Assembly: GCF_008801605.1 (NCBI RefSeq)
Contig: NZ_VZPJ01000004.1
Location: 62,001 to 126,000, forward strand
Length of the DNA stretch: 64,000 nucleotides
Direction: 5' to 3'
Source of the DNA: Pseudomonas brassicacearum subsp. brassicacearum
Lineage (GTDB): Bacteria; Pseudomonadota; Gammaproteobacteria; Pseudomonadales; Pseudomonadaceae
Part shown: piece after piece, positions 17,620 to 25,985 of the stretch
How positions within the stretch are numbered: the first letter of the stretch is position 1
How the letters are laid out: each line of letters opens with the position of its first letter
The notes under the pieces: model-generated
Told to the model about the DNA's origin: nothing
Seen by the model: the letters and a program-made list of their open reading frames with translations, nothing else
Database searches by the model: none
Made by a program: the position numbers and the translations under genes

Positions 17620-17664
17620 AGGCTGGCTGAAACACCGCCATCGCGAGCAAGCTCGCTCCCACAG
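17575..17664. repeat. REPIN across the helicase 3' end
   Basis: Inverted REP pair at 17575-17602 (inside the coding sequence, with one change, TGTAGG for TGTGGG) and 17635-17664 (after the stop). Confidence 0.88.
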
Positions 17665-17796
17665 GGGAATCCATCAGGGCTTGGGTTTGTGAATAGCCTG
17701 GGAGACCTGAGTATTGCGCTCCCAAAGCTCAATAATTTTTCCTGGCGCCAGACTTGTTCCATACTCCGCAAAAGTCCACACGGATGCCCCGGCCAG

Positions 17797-19725
17797 ATGC
17801 TTGAGAACGCCCCCAAGACCCCACTCATGAACGAGGAACAGCGTTTTCGCCTGCTCATCGACGCTGTGGTCGACTACGCCATCTACATGACCGACCCATC
17901 GGGCATCATCACCAGCTGGAACTCTGGCGCCAGGCGTTTCAAGGGCTACGCGGAGTCCGAGATCCTGGGCCAGCATTTCTCCCGTTTCTATACCGATCAG
18001 GACCGCGCCGCCGGCCTGCCGCAACGGGCGCTGGACACGGCTGTGCAGGAGGGGCGCTTTGAAGGTGAGGGTTGGCGGGTGCGCAAGGACGGTACGCTGT
18101 TCTGGTCCCATGTGGTGATCGATCCGATCATCGACAGCCAGAGCGGCACCTTGCTTGGTTTCGCCAAGATCACCCGCGACCTGACCGATCGCAAGATGGC
18201 CGAGGAAACCCTCAAGCAAAGCGAGCAGCAGTTCCGCCTGCTGGTGCAAAGCGTCACCGATTACGCCATCTACATGCTCGACCCGCAAGGCCAGGTCACC
18301 AACTGGAACCTGGGGGCGCAGCGGATCAAGGGTTACCTACCGGCCGAAGCCATCGGCCAGCATTTCTCGATGTTCTACACCCCCGAAGATCGCGATACCG
18401 GCGAACCGCAGCGCGCGTTGAGCATCGCCGCCAGCGAAGGGCGTTTCGAGAAGAAGGGCTGGCGCATGCGCAAGGATGGCACGCGCTTCATGGCCCACGT
18501 CGTCATCGATGCGATTCGCAGCGACACCGGCACGCTGTTGGGCTTTGCCAAGATCACCCGCGACATTACCGATGCCACCCAGGCCCAGCAGGCCCTCGAA
18601 CAGGCCCGCGAGGCGCTGTTCCAATCCCAGAAACTGCAAGCCATCGGCCAGCTCACCGGCGGCATCGCCCATGATTTCAACAACCTGTTGACGGTCATCC
18701 TTGGCAACCTGGAGATCGTGCGCAAGCGCATGCCCAACGAGCCGAAACTCACTCAATTGCTGGACAACGCGACCCAGGGCGCGCTGCGCGGGGTTTCGCT
18801 GACCCAGCGCATGCTGGCGTTTGCCCGCCGGCAAAAACTGACCTACGAATCGGTCGAGCTGTCGGCCCTGGTGCAGGGTATCAGCGGCCTGCTGCAAAGC
18901 TCCCTGGGCCCGTCGATACACATCCAGACCCGTTTCGCCGAGGCGCTGTCGCCGGTGTTGGCCGATGTCAACCAACTGGAACTGGCGATTCTCAACCTGG
19001 CGACCAACGCCCGGGACGCCATGCCCCATGGCGGCCAGCTCATGATTACTGCCGATGAGCGGCAAGGGTGTGATGCGGCCCCGGACAAGCCGATGGCTCC
19101 CGGGCGCTACATTTGCCTGGCGATTACCGATGAAGGCGAGGGCATGGATGAAGCCACGCTGGCCTCGGCCGTGGACCCGTTTTTCACCACCAAGGGCGTT
19201 GGCAAGGGCACGGGCCTGGGGTTGTCCATGGTGCATGGCCTGGCGGAGCAGTTGGGGGGACGTCTGACGCTCAGGAGCCAGAAAGGTGTCGGTACCACCG
19301 CGCAGTTGTGGCTACCGGTGGCGAACAACCCGGCACCGGGTAAAGCGTCGATCCAGGAAGCAACACAGCCGGTCGACGAGTTGAAAGTGCTGGTGGTCGA
19401 TGATGACAGCCTGGTGCTGACCAGCACGCGCCTGCTGATCGAAGACCTCGGGCACCGGGTCCTTTGCGCAGCCTCGGGCGCCCAGGCGCTGGAGTTGCAT
19501 GAGCGCAACCCGGACATCGACCTGGTGATCACCGACATGGCCATGCCGCAGATGGACGGTGCGCAGCTGGCGAAACTGTTGCGCGACCGCCAACCGACCT
19601 TGCCCATCATCCTGGCCACCGGTTATGCCGAACGCCTGGAAGGTTTCGCCACGCAATTGCCTCGGTTGATCAAGCCGTTCAAGCAGATTGACCTGGTGCA
19701 GATCATTGGGCAGACGATGAAATAG
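17797..19725 (+). CDS. PAS-PAS hybrid histidine kinase with receiver domain
   Basis: Cytoplasmic sensor kinase without obvious transmembrane segments. Two consecutive PAS domains of very similar sequence (VVDYAIYMTDP and VTDYAIYMLDP, each with a following IGFAKITRD-type PAC end) point to a recent internal duplication. Then come HisKA with H-box IGQLTGGIAHDFNN (phosphorylated His near 290), HATPase with N-box NLATNARDA and GTGLGLSMV, and a C-terminal receiver with VVDDDS and phospho-acceptor VITDMAMP. The PAS domains lack the LOV cysteine motif, so the ligand is unknown. Candidate starts are 17797 (ATG, chosen), 17827 (ATG) and 17689 (GTG); none has a strong ribosome site. No dedicated response regulator is adjacent. 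Confidence 0.9.
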   Translation: MLENAPKTPLMNEEQRFRLLIDAVVDYAIYMTDPSGIITSWNSGARRFKGYAESEILGQHFSRFYTDQDRAAGLPQRALDTAVQEGRFEGEGWRVRKDGTLFWSHVVIDPIIDSQSGTLLGFAKITRDLTDRKMAEETLKQSEQQFRLLVQSVTDYAIYMLDPQGQVTNWNLGAQRIKGYLPAEAIGQHFSMFYTPEDRDTGEPQRALSIAASEGRFEKKGWRMRKDGTRFMAHVVIDAIRSDTGTLLGFAKITRDITDATQAQQALEQAREALFQSQKLQAIGQLTGGIAHDFNNLLTVILGNLEIVRKRMPNEPKLTQLLDNATQGALRGVSLTQRMLAFARRQKLTYESVELSALVQGISGLLQSSLGPSIHIQTRFAEALSPVLADVNQLELAILNLATNARDAMPHGGQLMITADERQGCDAAPDKPMAPGRYICLAITDEGEGMDEATLASAVDPFFTTKGVGKGTGLGLSMVHGLAEQLGGRLTLRSQKGVGTTAQLWLPVANNPAPGKASIQEATQPVDELKVLVVDDDSLVLTSTRLLIEDLGHRVLCAASGAQALELHERNPDIDLVITDMAMPQMDGAQLAKLLRDRQPTLPIILATGYAERLEGFATQLPRLIKPFKQIDLVQIIGQTMK

Positions 19726-19768
19726 CCAGGAGCGCAACGTCCGCCTCCTTTGGTGAGGGAGCAGCCGC

Positions 19769-19999
19769 CTATTCGGTATTCTTCTTGAACCCACGCAAAT
19801 TCATCGCACACAGGCAAAACTGCAACACGATCAATGCATACGCGTGGGTATGAAGCCCCCAGATCACCCACAGAATATTGCTGGCAATAAAACAACTGAA
19901 TCCCGCCACCCGGCGTCGCGGTTGACGTGAGCCGATCAACCAGGCGGCCAGCACCGTGACGAGCATCGCTGGCCATTGCACCCATCCAAGATAATCCAC
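19769..19999 (-). CDS. Small inner-membrane protein
   Basis: 76-aa hydrophobic protein with about three predicted membrane segments (PAMLVTVLAAWLIG, FIASNILWVIWG, ALIVLQFCLCAMN) and a basic RQPRRR loop. The repeated aromatic/Asn pattern recalls SemiSWEET/PnuC-like small transporters, but this is only a resemblance. GTG at 19999 is chosen because GAGG lies 8 nt upstream; a longer version would start at ATG 20083. Convergent with the kinase gene. Confidence 0.7.
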   Translation of the reverse strand: MDYLGWVQWPAMLVTVLAAWLIGSRQPRRRVAGFSCFIASNILWVIWGLHTHAYALIVLQFCLCAMNLRGFKKNTE

Positions 20000-20152
20000 A
20001 CAAGCGTCCTCTTGCCCATATGAACTAGAGACCTTGGCGGTCAGGGAGTGTTTCCTCGGGCGCTTGATGCCCCTGCGGTCCATTGGCTTGAACTTGCCGT
20101 GTGCCGGGTTCTTCTAATGAGTCCGAATCATCATCGAGGCTCAGCCTGCGCA

Positions 20153-20689
20153 ATGCCCAGAATACTCACCGGGCCAACCCCGGAAGAAGAACTGACGGAA
20201 CACAACGCCAAACTGTTCGGCTCGCCCAAGGAACGACTGGATTTCTATCGCCGGGAGATCCAGTACGAGACCAGCATTCTGGCCAACCGAACCGATGCTT
20301 ACCTCGCCGCGCAATCTTTCCTGGTGATCGCCTTTGCCTCATGCATGGCCAACTTGAACCCGGAATGGGGCAAGTTGTTCACGCTGATCGTGCCGCCATT
20401 CCTGGCCTTGCTGGGCTTCTTGAGCTCACTCAATGCCTGGCCGGGCATCAAGGCGGCCTACGAGATCATCGATCATTGGCATTTCAAACAGAGCGAGTTA
20501 TTGCGCGCCGAACCCTTGATGGGCCTGGCCTACGACGAGTCGCCGCTGTTCAGCGAGCGGGAATCGACGCACAAAGGCTACCGCAAGTCGCTGCTGTTCT
20601 CGGTGCGTACGCCATGGATCTTCGCCACCTTCTGGGTGTTGCTGGGGGTGTATTCGGTCTATATCCAGATGGGCGATCCTGGCGGTTGA
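20153..20689 (+). CDS. Hypothetical membrane protein, two TM segments
   Basis: About 178-aa protein of unknown function. An N-terminal charged helix (LDFYRREIQYETSILANR) is followed by a hydrophobic hairpin near residues 60-100 (LVIAFASCMANL, LIVPPFLALLGFL) and a further hydrophobic segment near the C-terminus (WIFATFWVLLGVYSVYI). ATG at 20117 is an alternative in-frame start, and neither has a convincing ribosome site. It is convergent with the antiporter gene; I see no informative neighbour. Confidence 0.7.
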   Translation: MPRILTGPTPEEELTEHNAKLFGSPKERLDFYRREIQYETSILANRTDAYLAAQSFLVIAFASCMANLNPEWGKLFTLIVPPFLALLGFLSSLNAWPGIKAAYEIIDHWHFKQSELLRAEPLMGLAYDESPLFSERESTHKGYRKSLLFSVRTPWIFATFWVLLGVYSVYIQMGDPGG

Positions 20690-20701
20690 GACACGCTCGT
20701 C

Positions 20702-22039
20702 TCAGCCCGAATGCTTGCGGCGCTCATACCATGCCAGGGTCGGTTGGGTCGTGACACCATGGACCAGAATGCTCAACGCCACCACCGACAGGGTGAGGTT
20801 GATGCACAGTTGCGCCACCTCCGGCTGCAGGTCATGGTTCAAGGCAAAAAACAGATAAAACAGGCTGCCGATCCCGCGGATGCCAAACCAGCCGATCAGC
20901 AGCCGCTGCGGTCCGTCGAGCAATCGCCCCCAGGGCATCGCCAGGACGCTTAGCGGGCGGATGACGGCAAACAGCAGGGCACCGATCGCCAAGGCCCGCC
21001 AGTCCCAATGGTTGGCCAGCACGACGCCGAGCAGGGTGACCAGGAACACTTCCATCGATCGCTCCACCAGGCTGCCGAATGCGAGCATGTCGCTCATCAT
21101 GACCCCAGCGGCCAATTGACCATCGTCCAGCGACTCGGTATCGCCCAGGACAGCCTGCTGGGGATCGACGGTTTCGTGGCCCACCACCGGTTGCACCAAG
21201 TGCTCTGCCGGCGGCGCCGCTTCATCGGTGGACTTGACCTCGGCCTGGCGCAGCCCCAGGCCGGCGGCGAACACTGAGAGAAAGCCGTAGCCCTGGATCC
21301 ATTCGGCCACGACGTAGGCCAAGGCAATCAGCGCCAGGGCCAGGTAGTCATTGGGCGACAGCGTGCTGTCGGCATTCTTGATGCGCATCGACAAGGTCAG
21401 CTTGCCAATCCCGCGGCCCATCCAGTAGCCGACCAGCAAACCGGCCGGCACCGCCCACAGGACGTTACGCAGCAGCCACTCACCGAGAAAACCGCTGCCG
21501 TCGTCGCGCAGCATCAACAGGCCGAAGATCACAAAGGGAAACGCCGTCCCGTCGTTCAGTCCCGCTTCGCCCGACAGGCCGAAACGCACCCGGTCGTCAT
21601 CCCGCGCGTCGTTGACCTGCACCAGCGCCGCCAGCACCGGATCGGTAGGTGCCAGCATCGCGCCGATCAGCATCGACACGCCCCAACTGAGCCCGAACAG
21701 ATAATGCAATGCCAGGCACAGGCCGGCGATGCACAGGATCATCACCGGCCCGGCCAGCCCAAAGGCCACGCGCCAGGCACGGTTGTTGAGGGGCAAACGC
21801 AACTTGAGGCCGCTGACGAACAACGAAAACACCACCGCGACTTCCGTGAGGTGCTCCATCCAGACCGAGGAGTCGCTGATGTCCAGCTTCAGCACGTCCA
21901 ATCCCATCGGCCCGATGGCGACGCCCAGCACCAGGCACATCGCCGAGGTGGTGACCGGCATCCAGCGCAGATAGGAGGAGGTCAGGGCCAGGGTCAGCAA
22001 CACCGCACCGAGCACCGCTACCCATACCGTGAAAGTCAT
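20702..22039 (-). CDS. CPA1-type cation:proton antiporter
   Basis: Inner-membrane Na+(K+)/H+ antiporter of about 445 aa with 12-13 predicted helices. The family ion-binding region is visible as GAMLAPTDPVLAALVQ, and a second conserved segment as GLSGEAGLNDGTAFPF. An acidic cytoplasmic insertion (DEAAPPAEHLVQP ... DTESLDDGQ) separates the last helices. The start at 22039 is preceded by AAGGAG with good spacing. Role: cytoplasmic pH and cation homeostasis. The exact cation cannot be told from sequence. Confidence 0.88.
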   Translation of the reverse strand: MTFTVWVAVLGAVLLTLALTSSYLRWMPVTTSAMCLVLGVAIGPMGLDVLKLDISDSSVWMEHLTEVAVVFSLFVSGLKLRLPLNNRAWRVAFGLAGPVMILCIAGLCLALHYLFGLSWGVSMLIGAMLAPTDPVLAALVQVNDARDDDRVRFGLSGEAGLNDGTAFPFVIFGLLMLRDDGSGFLGEWLLRNVLWAVPAGLLVGYWMGRGIGKLTLSMRIKNADSTLSPNDYLALALIALAYVVAEWIQGYGFLSVFAAGLGLRQAEVKSTDEAAPPAEHLVQPVVGHETVDPQQAVLGDTESLDDGQLAAGVMMSDMLAFGSLVERSMEVFLVTLLGVVLANHWDWRALAIGALLFAVIRPLSVLAMPWGRLLDGPQRLLIGWFGIRGIGSLFYLFFALNHDLQPEVAQLCINLTLSVVALSILVHGVTTQPTLAWYERRKHSG

Positions 22040-22440
22040 CGTTGCTCCTTGGATAGCAAGGGAGTCAGTCGCAACACCCTGTACGACCGCCAAGCACAAT
22101 ACTGTGGCGAGGGGATTTAGCGAAACGTCGCACCGCCCCGCTGTGGGAGCAAAGCTTGCTCGCGATGCAGGCGCCTCGGTTCCAGAGAGACCGCTTTGTT
22201 TTTATCGCGGGCAAGCCTTGCTCCCACAGATAAAACCCCTCGCCACAAGGGTGTTCACTTGCTGGTATTGGCGCACTTGTCCTCATTCGAGGGCTGGAGC
22301 GAAACGAGGGTTCCCCTCGTGAACGGACAACCCGTTTATCCGCCGGCCTTTCAACCCAACGGAATTTTTCGTCGTTGCCGGCGCTCTGCAACAGAAGAGA
22401 CGTGTTGATTCAGCGTCCGCCGAGAACCCAAGAGGCCCTT
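22040..22440. other. 400-bp intergenic region dominated by a composite REP
   Basis: Divergent gap between the antiporter and the haem-oxygenase-like gene. Bases 22103-22248 are a composite REP repeat. The remaining about 190 bp (22249-22440) holds no convincing gene and probably includes the promoter of the downstream operon; a ribosome site (GAGGCCC) precedes ATG 22441. Confidence 0.6.
22103..22248. repeat. Composite REP inverted repeat (copy 2)
   Basis: About 146 bp, bounded by TGTGGCGAGGGGATTTAG on the left and CCCCTCGCCACA on the right, with an internal inverted REP pair. It is homologous to 7682-7806; the left outer arm carries an extra about 20 bp. Confidence 0.85.
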
Positions 22441-23826
22441 ATGACTGCGCTGACACCCCTTCAATCCCGGCCGGCTACCGTGCACCCCGTTACGCCTGAC
22501 GGGCACGTGCGCCAATGTTATGAACAACTGTTCCAGGGCCCCGACGACGCTGACAAGCAAGCCGTCGCCCAAGCGTTCCTCCAGGAATGCATCGCAAAGG
22601 CTGCGGCGCTTCCCCAGGAGATGCCCGATGACCCCACGGCGCTGCAGGCCTGGGTCGAGCAGCACAGTGCCGGCGTGGCCCGGCAATACGCTGACTACCT
22701 GGAGCGGCGCAAAAATGGCGGCGCGCGCGAGTTCTTCAGCGGCAAGGCCCACGCCCTGTACTTCCTGCAGGCGGTGGCACCGACCAAACGGGTGGACGGT
22801 GCCTGGCTGTATGGCGTGGTCAAGCACTGGCACGACCACCGTTTCGAAGGGTTGCTGTGCACCTACCTGGAAGAACTGGGGGACGGTCATCCCGCGCAGA
22901 ACCATGTGGTGCTCTATCGCAAGTTGCTCGCCGAACACGACCTGTCGGATGCCCCGGACATCGATGACGACCTTTATCTGCAAGGCGCCGTGCAGCTCGC
23001 CTTGGGTTACGCCAGCGACGAATACCTGCCAGAGGTCATCGGCTACAACCTGGGCTATGAGCAATTGCCCCTGCATCTGCTGATCAGCGCCTATGAGCTG
23101 AGCGAACTGGACATCGATCCGTACTATTTCACCCTTCATGTCACCATCGACAACGCCAGCACCGGCCACGCCCATAAGGCCGTGCAAGCGCTGCTGCAGC
23201 TGATGCCGATGGAAGCCGACCGTGACGCTTTCTGGCACCGGGTCACGTTGGGCTATCGCCTCAATGACCTGGGGCAGGGCAGCCGGGACATCATCGGCTC
23301 GTTCGACCTGGATCGCGAAGTGCTGGACATGCTTGAACGCAAACGCCCGTTCGGCCAGCACATGCATTCCGATTACTGCAAGTTCGAAGGCAAGACCGTC
23401 AACCAGTGGCTCTCGGCGCCAGGCCAGTTGGAAGGGTTCTTGGCGGCAATGCAGAACAAAGGCTGGATCAAACGCCATGAAGACCCGCAGAACAGCCGCT
23501 TCTGGAAGCTGATCAACGGGGCTGGCGCAGCCATGTTCGGGGTGTTCAGCCCTTACGAAAAACAGCTGCTGCACGATTGGATAGCCGGTGACTGGCTGGA
23601 CGAGGGCACAAGGTCCGGCGTCCGGCGCGGTCCGGTTGCGGCTTGCGAGCCAACGACACCGATGGATGATCCCGATGTACAAAGCTTGCAACAGGCACTG
23701 CAAGGCCGGGCGCCCAACGAGCAGATGCAGGTCCTGATGCCCTGGCTCTGTGCTCGGCGTCATAGCCATCCGGCGGGGCTGTTGGCGACTCGCCGCTTCA
23801 TCGAACTCAAATCCGCACTTCGCTAG
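22441..23826 (+). CDS. Haem-oxygenase-like diiron (HDO) family protein
   Basis: 461-aa protein of the iron-containing redox enzyme (Haem_oxygenas_2) group. The first metal-ligand motif reads EELGDGHPAQNH (Glu145 ... His155); a later helix has LHVTIDNASTGH (His233-x3-Asp237 ... His243), with further candidate glutamates near 198-207. These features fit non-haem diiron oxygenases such as UndA, BesC or SznF, whose reactions vary widely, so no substrate can be assigned. The N-terminal about 100 residues and a C-terminal regulatory-looking region extend the core. It starts a tight unit with the methyltransferase (10-nt gap), the carboxylate-amine ligase and ligD. Confidence 0.8.
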   Translation: MTALTPLQSRPATVHPVTPDGHVRQCYEQLFQGPDDADKQAVAQAFLQECIAKAAALPQEMPDDPTALQAWVEQHSAGVARQYADYLERRKNGGAREFFSGKAHALYFLQAVAPTKRVDGAWLYGVVKHWHDHRFEGLLCTYLEELGDGHPAQNHVVLYRKLLAEHDLSDAPDIDDDLYLQGAVQLALGYASDEYLPEVIGYNLGYEQLPLHLLISAYELSELDIDPYYFTLHVTIDNASTGHAHKAVQALLQLMPMEADRDAFWHRVTLGYRLNDLGQGSRDIIGSFDLDREVLDMLERKRPFGQHMHSDYCKFEGKTVNQWLSAPGQLEGFLAAMQNKGWIKRHEDPQNSRFWKLINGAGAAMFGVFSPYEKQLLHDWIAGDWLDEGTRSGVRRGPVAACEPTTPMDDPDVQSLQQALQGRAPNEQMQVLMPWLCARRHSHPAGLLATRRFIELKSALR

Positions 23827-23836
23827 GGAGCCCTGC

Positions 23837-24850
23837 ATGAATGAGGAAGAACGCCTGTCCGAGACGGACCTTGCGCTGCTGCAACTGGGCCGGCGCCTGC
23901 AAGCCGACGGCTACCGTTTCATTACCCCGACGCCGTTGACCCACGAGCGGGTCAACCAGCGTCCCGGCAATGAGCGCGCCAAGACCATGCGGGACGTGTT
24001 CGGCTGGTCACGGCCGTTTGCGCCGGGGCTGATCAGCACCGATGAACAGCGGCAACTGCAAGACGCCCAGGTGCTGGAAGCACACGACGGCCTGTTGCGT
24101 AGCCGGGTGCGCTGGTCGAGCCTGGATGGCTTGCTGTTCGCTCATTCGCAGTTCCCCACCCAGGCCACCGATGCGGTGTTTTTCGGCCCTGACAGCTACC
24201 GCTTTGCCCAACTGATCCATACTCATCTGCAACAGAACTTCACGGCGGTGCATCGCGCCGTGGACATCGGTTGTGGTGCGGGCGTCGGTGCGATCGTGAT
24301 TGCCCGCGCCCGGCGTGAAGCACAAGTACTGGCGGTGGACATCAACCCGCAAGCCTTGCGCCTGAGCGCTGTGAACGCCGCGCTGGCCGAGGTGGGCAAT
24401 GTCGAGGTCGCTCGCAGCGACGTGCTGCAGGACGTGCCAGGCAACTTCGACCTGATCGTCGCCAACCCGCCGTACATGGCTGATCCATCCGAGCGCGCCT
24501 ATCGCCATGGCGGCGGCGCACTAGGCGCCGGGTTGTCGTTGCGTATCGTCGAACAGGCCTTGCCCCGGCTGGCCCCGGGCGGCTCGTTGGTGCTTTACAC
24601 CGGCGTGGCGATGGTGGATGGGCGCGACCCGTTCCTGGAAGCGCTGGGTCAATGGCGTGACTCGACGGATTTCGGCTGGACCTACAAGGAATTGGACCCC
24701 GACGTGTTTGGTGAGGAACTGCTGACGCCGGGTTATCAGGACGTGGAAAGGATCGCCGTGGTGGCGTTGGTTGTAACCCGCATTGGCGCAGGTATTGGCG
24801 GGGTTATCGGAGGGATTATCGATGAACAGGCGCATGAAATTCGGCATTGA
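23837..24850 (+). CDS. Class I SAM-dependent methyltransferase (HemK/PrmC-like)
   Basis: 337-aa methyltransferase. The C-terminal Rossmann domain has SAM motif I VDIGCGAGVGAIV near residue 140, acidic AVDINPQAL, and the NPPY motif (IVANPPYMAD) typical of enzymes methylating planar nitrogens of nucleobases or glutamine side chains. The N-terminal half (LGRRLQADGYRFITPTPLTHERV) matches no named domain I recognise and may bind the substrate. ATG 23837 lies 10 nt after the HDO stop with GGGAG upstream. The 3' end overlaps the following gene by 29 nt. Substrate unknown; a small molecule or RNA are both possible. Confidence 0.82.
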   Translation: MNEEERLSETDLALLQLGRRLQADGYRFITPTPLTHERVNQRPGNERAKTMRDVFGWSRPFAPGLISTDEQRQLQDAQVLEAHDGLLRSRVRWSSLDGLLFAHSQFPTQATDAVFFGPDSYRFAQLIHTHLQQNFTAVHRAVDIGCGAGVGAIVIARARREAQVLAVDINPQALRLSAVNAALAEVGNVEVARSDVLQDVPGNFDLIVANPPYMADPSERAYRHGGGALGAGLSLRIVEQALPRLAPGGSLVLYTGVAMVDGRDPFLEALGQWRDSTDFGWTYKELDPDVFGEELLTPGYQDVERIAVVALVVTRIGAGIGGVIGGIIDEQAHEIRH

Positions 24851-25985
24851 AGAGGAGTACTTCATCACCGATCTGCAAACCCGTCACATGCCAGGCGAGC
24901 CACCCGCGGAGGCTGTCGCCGCGTGCCAGGCCGAGCTGGGCAAGCATTTCGCCCATGAAATGTTCTTGTGCCAGGTCGAGATGGCATCGCCCATCTTTCG
25001 CAGCCTGTCAGAGGCTGCCGACTACCTGAGCCAGGTGCGTACGGGCTTGAACCAGCGGTTGGCGCCGTATGGCCTGGGCCTGCTCAGCGCCGGTTCACAC
25101 CCGATGGCCACCCCAGTGCTGCAACCGACCGACGAGCTGCATTTCCAGCAACTGTTCGATGATTACCAGCGGGTGGCGCGGCGCAGCGTGCTGTCGGGCC
25201 TGCATGTCCATGTGGAAGTCCCGGCCACCCAGGATCGGGTGCGAGTCATGAATGAGATCCTGCCCTGGCTGCCGATGTTCCTGGCCCTGAGCGCGTCATC
25301 GCCGTTCTGGAACGGTGCCTACAGCGGCTTCAGCAGCTACCGGCAAGTGGCCTGCGATGAATGGCCACGCATGGGCGTGCCGGAGTTTTTCGAAGACGAG
25401 TCGGCGTTCGCCAGCTACGTCGACATGCTCATGCGTACCGGGTCCATTCGCCAACCCAGCGATTGCTGGTGGGTGATACGGCCTTCCTCACGTTACCCCA
25501 CGCTGGAACTGCGCATTTGTGATGCCTGTCCTCGGGTCGACGACGTCCTCTGTCTGGTCTCGCTGTTTCGCCTGATGGTGGCCCATGCCGTGGCGCAGCG
25601 CCGGCCTGGCGCCAACTACAGCCAGATGTCCCAGTGGGTCCTCAAGGAGAATCGCTGGCGGGCCAAGCGTCACGGGATTCTCGCGGAGTTTATCGTCGAG
25701 GGGCAGGAGCAGCCGATGTTGATCGGTGAATGGCTGACCCTGGCCGAGCAAACCTTCGGTGAGACCGCAGCAGAGTTGGGTGTTCAGGACGTATTCAAGC
25801 AGGTGCGCCGCATGGTGCAGGAAGGCACCAGCGCCGACCGGCAAATCGTCCTCTTCGAACAGGGGCTGCTGCTGGGCGATTCCGTCGAACAGGCCTTGAG
25901 CCGCGTGGTCGATCAATTGCTCGCGGAAACCGCCGGGCTGCCGGTCGCCGATCCGGCGTTGCAACAGGTGGCAGGTGGGCCATGA
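24822..25985 (+). CDS. YbdK-type carboxylate-amine ligase (GCS2 family)
   Basis: 387-aa protein of the glutamate-cysteine ligase type 2 family, which makes amide bonds using ATP. The diagnostic N-terminal FGIEEEYFI motif, GLHVHVEVP metal/ATP region and LELRICDACPR segment are present. E. coli YbdK has weak gamma-glutamylcysteine ligase activity, but the physiological substrates of most members are unknown. GGAGG precedes ATG 24822 at 7-nt spacing; a downstream ATG at 24834 is possible. It overlaps the methyltransferase gene upstream and ligD downstream (ATGA), so all are translationally coupled. Confidence 0.87.
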   Translation: MNRRMKFGIEEEYFITDLQTRHMPGEPPAEAVAACQAELGKHFAHEMFLCQVEMASPIFRSLSEAADYLSQVRTGLNQRLAPYGLGLLSAGSHPMATPVLQPTDELHFQQLFDDYQRVARRSVLSGLHVHVEVPATQDRVRVMNEILPWLPMFLALSASSPFWNGAYSGFSSYRQVACDEWPRMGVPEFFEDESAFASYVDMLMRTGSIRQPSDCWWVIRPSSRYPTLELRICDACPRVDDVLCLVSLFRLMVAHAVAQRRPGANYSQMSQWVLKENRWRAKRHGILAEFIVEGQEQPMLIGEWLTLAEQTFGETAAELGVQDVFKQVRRMVQEGTSADRQIVLFEQGLLLGDSVEQALSRVVDQLLAETAGLPVADPALQQVAGGP

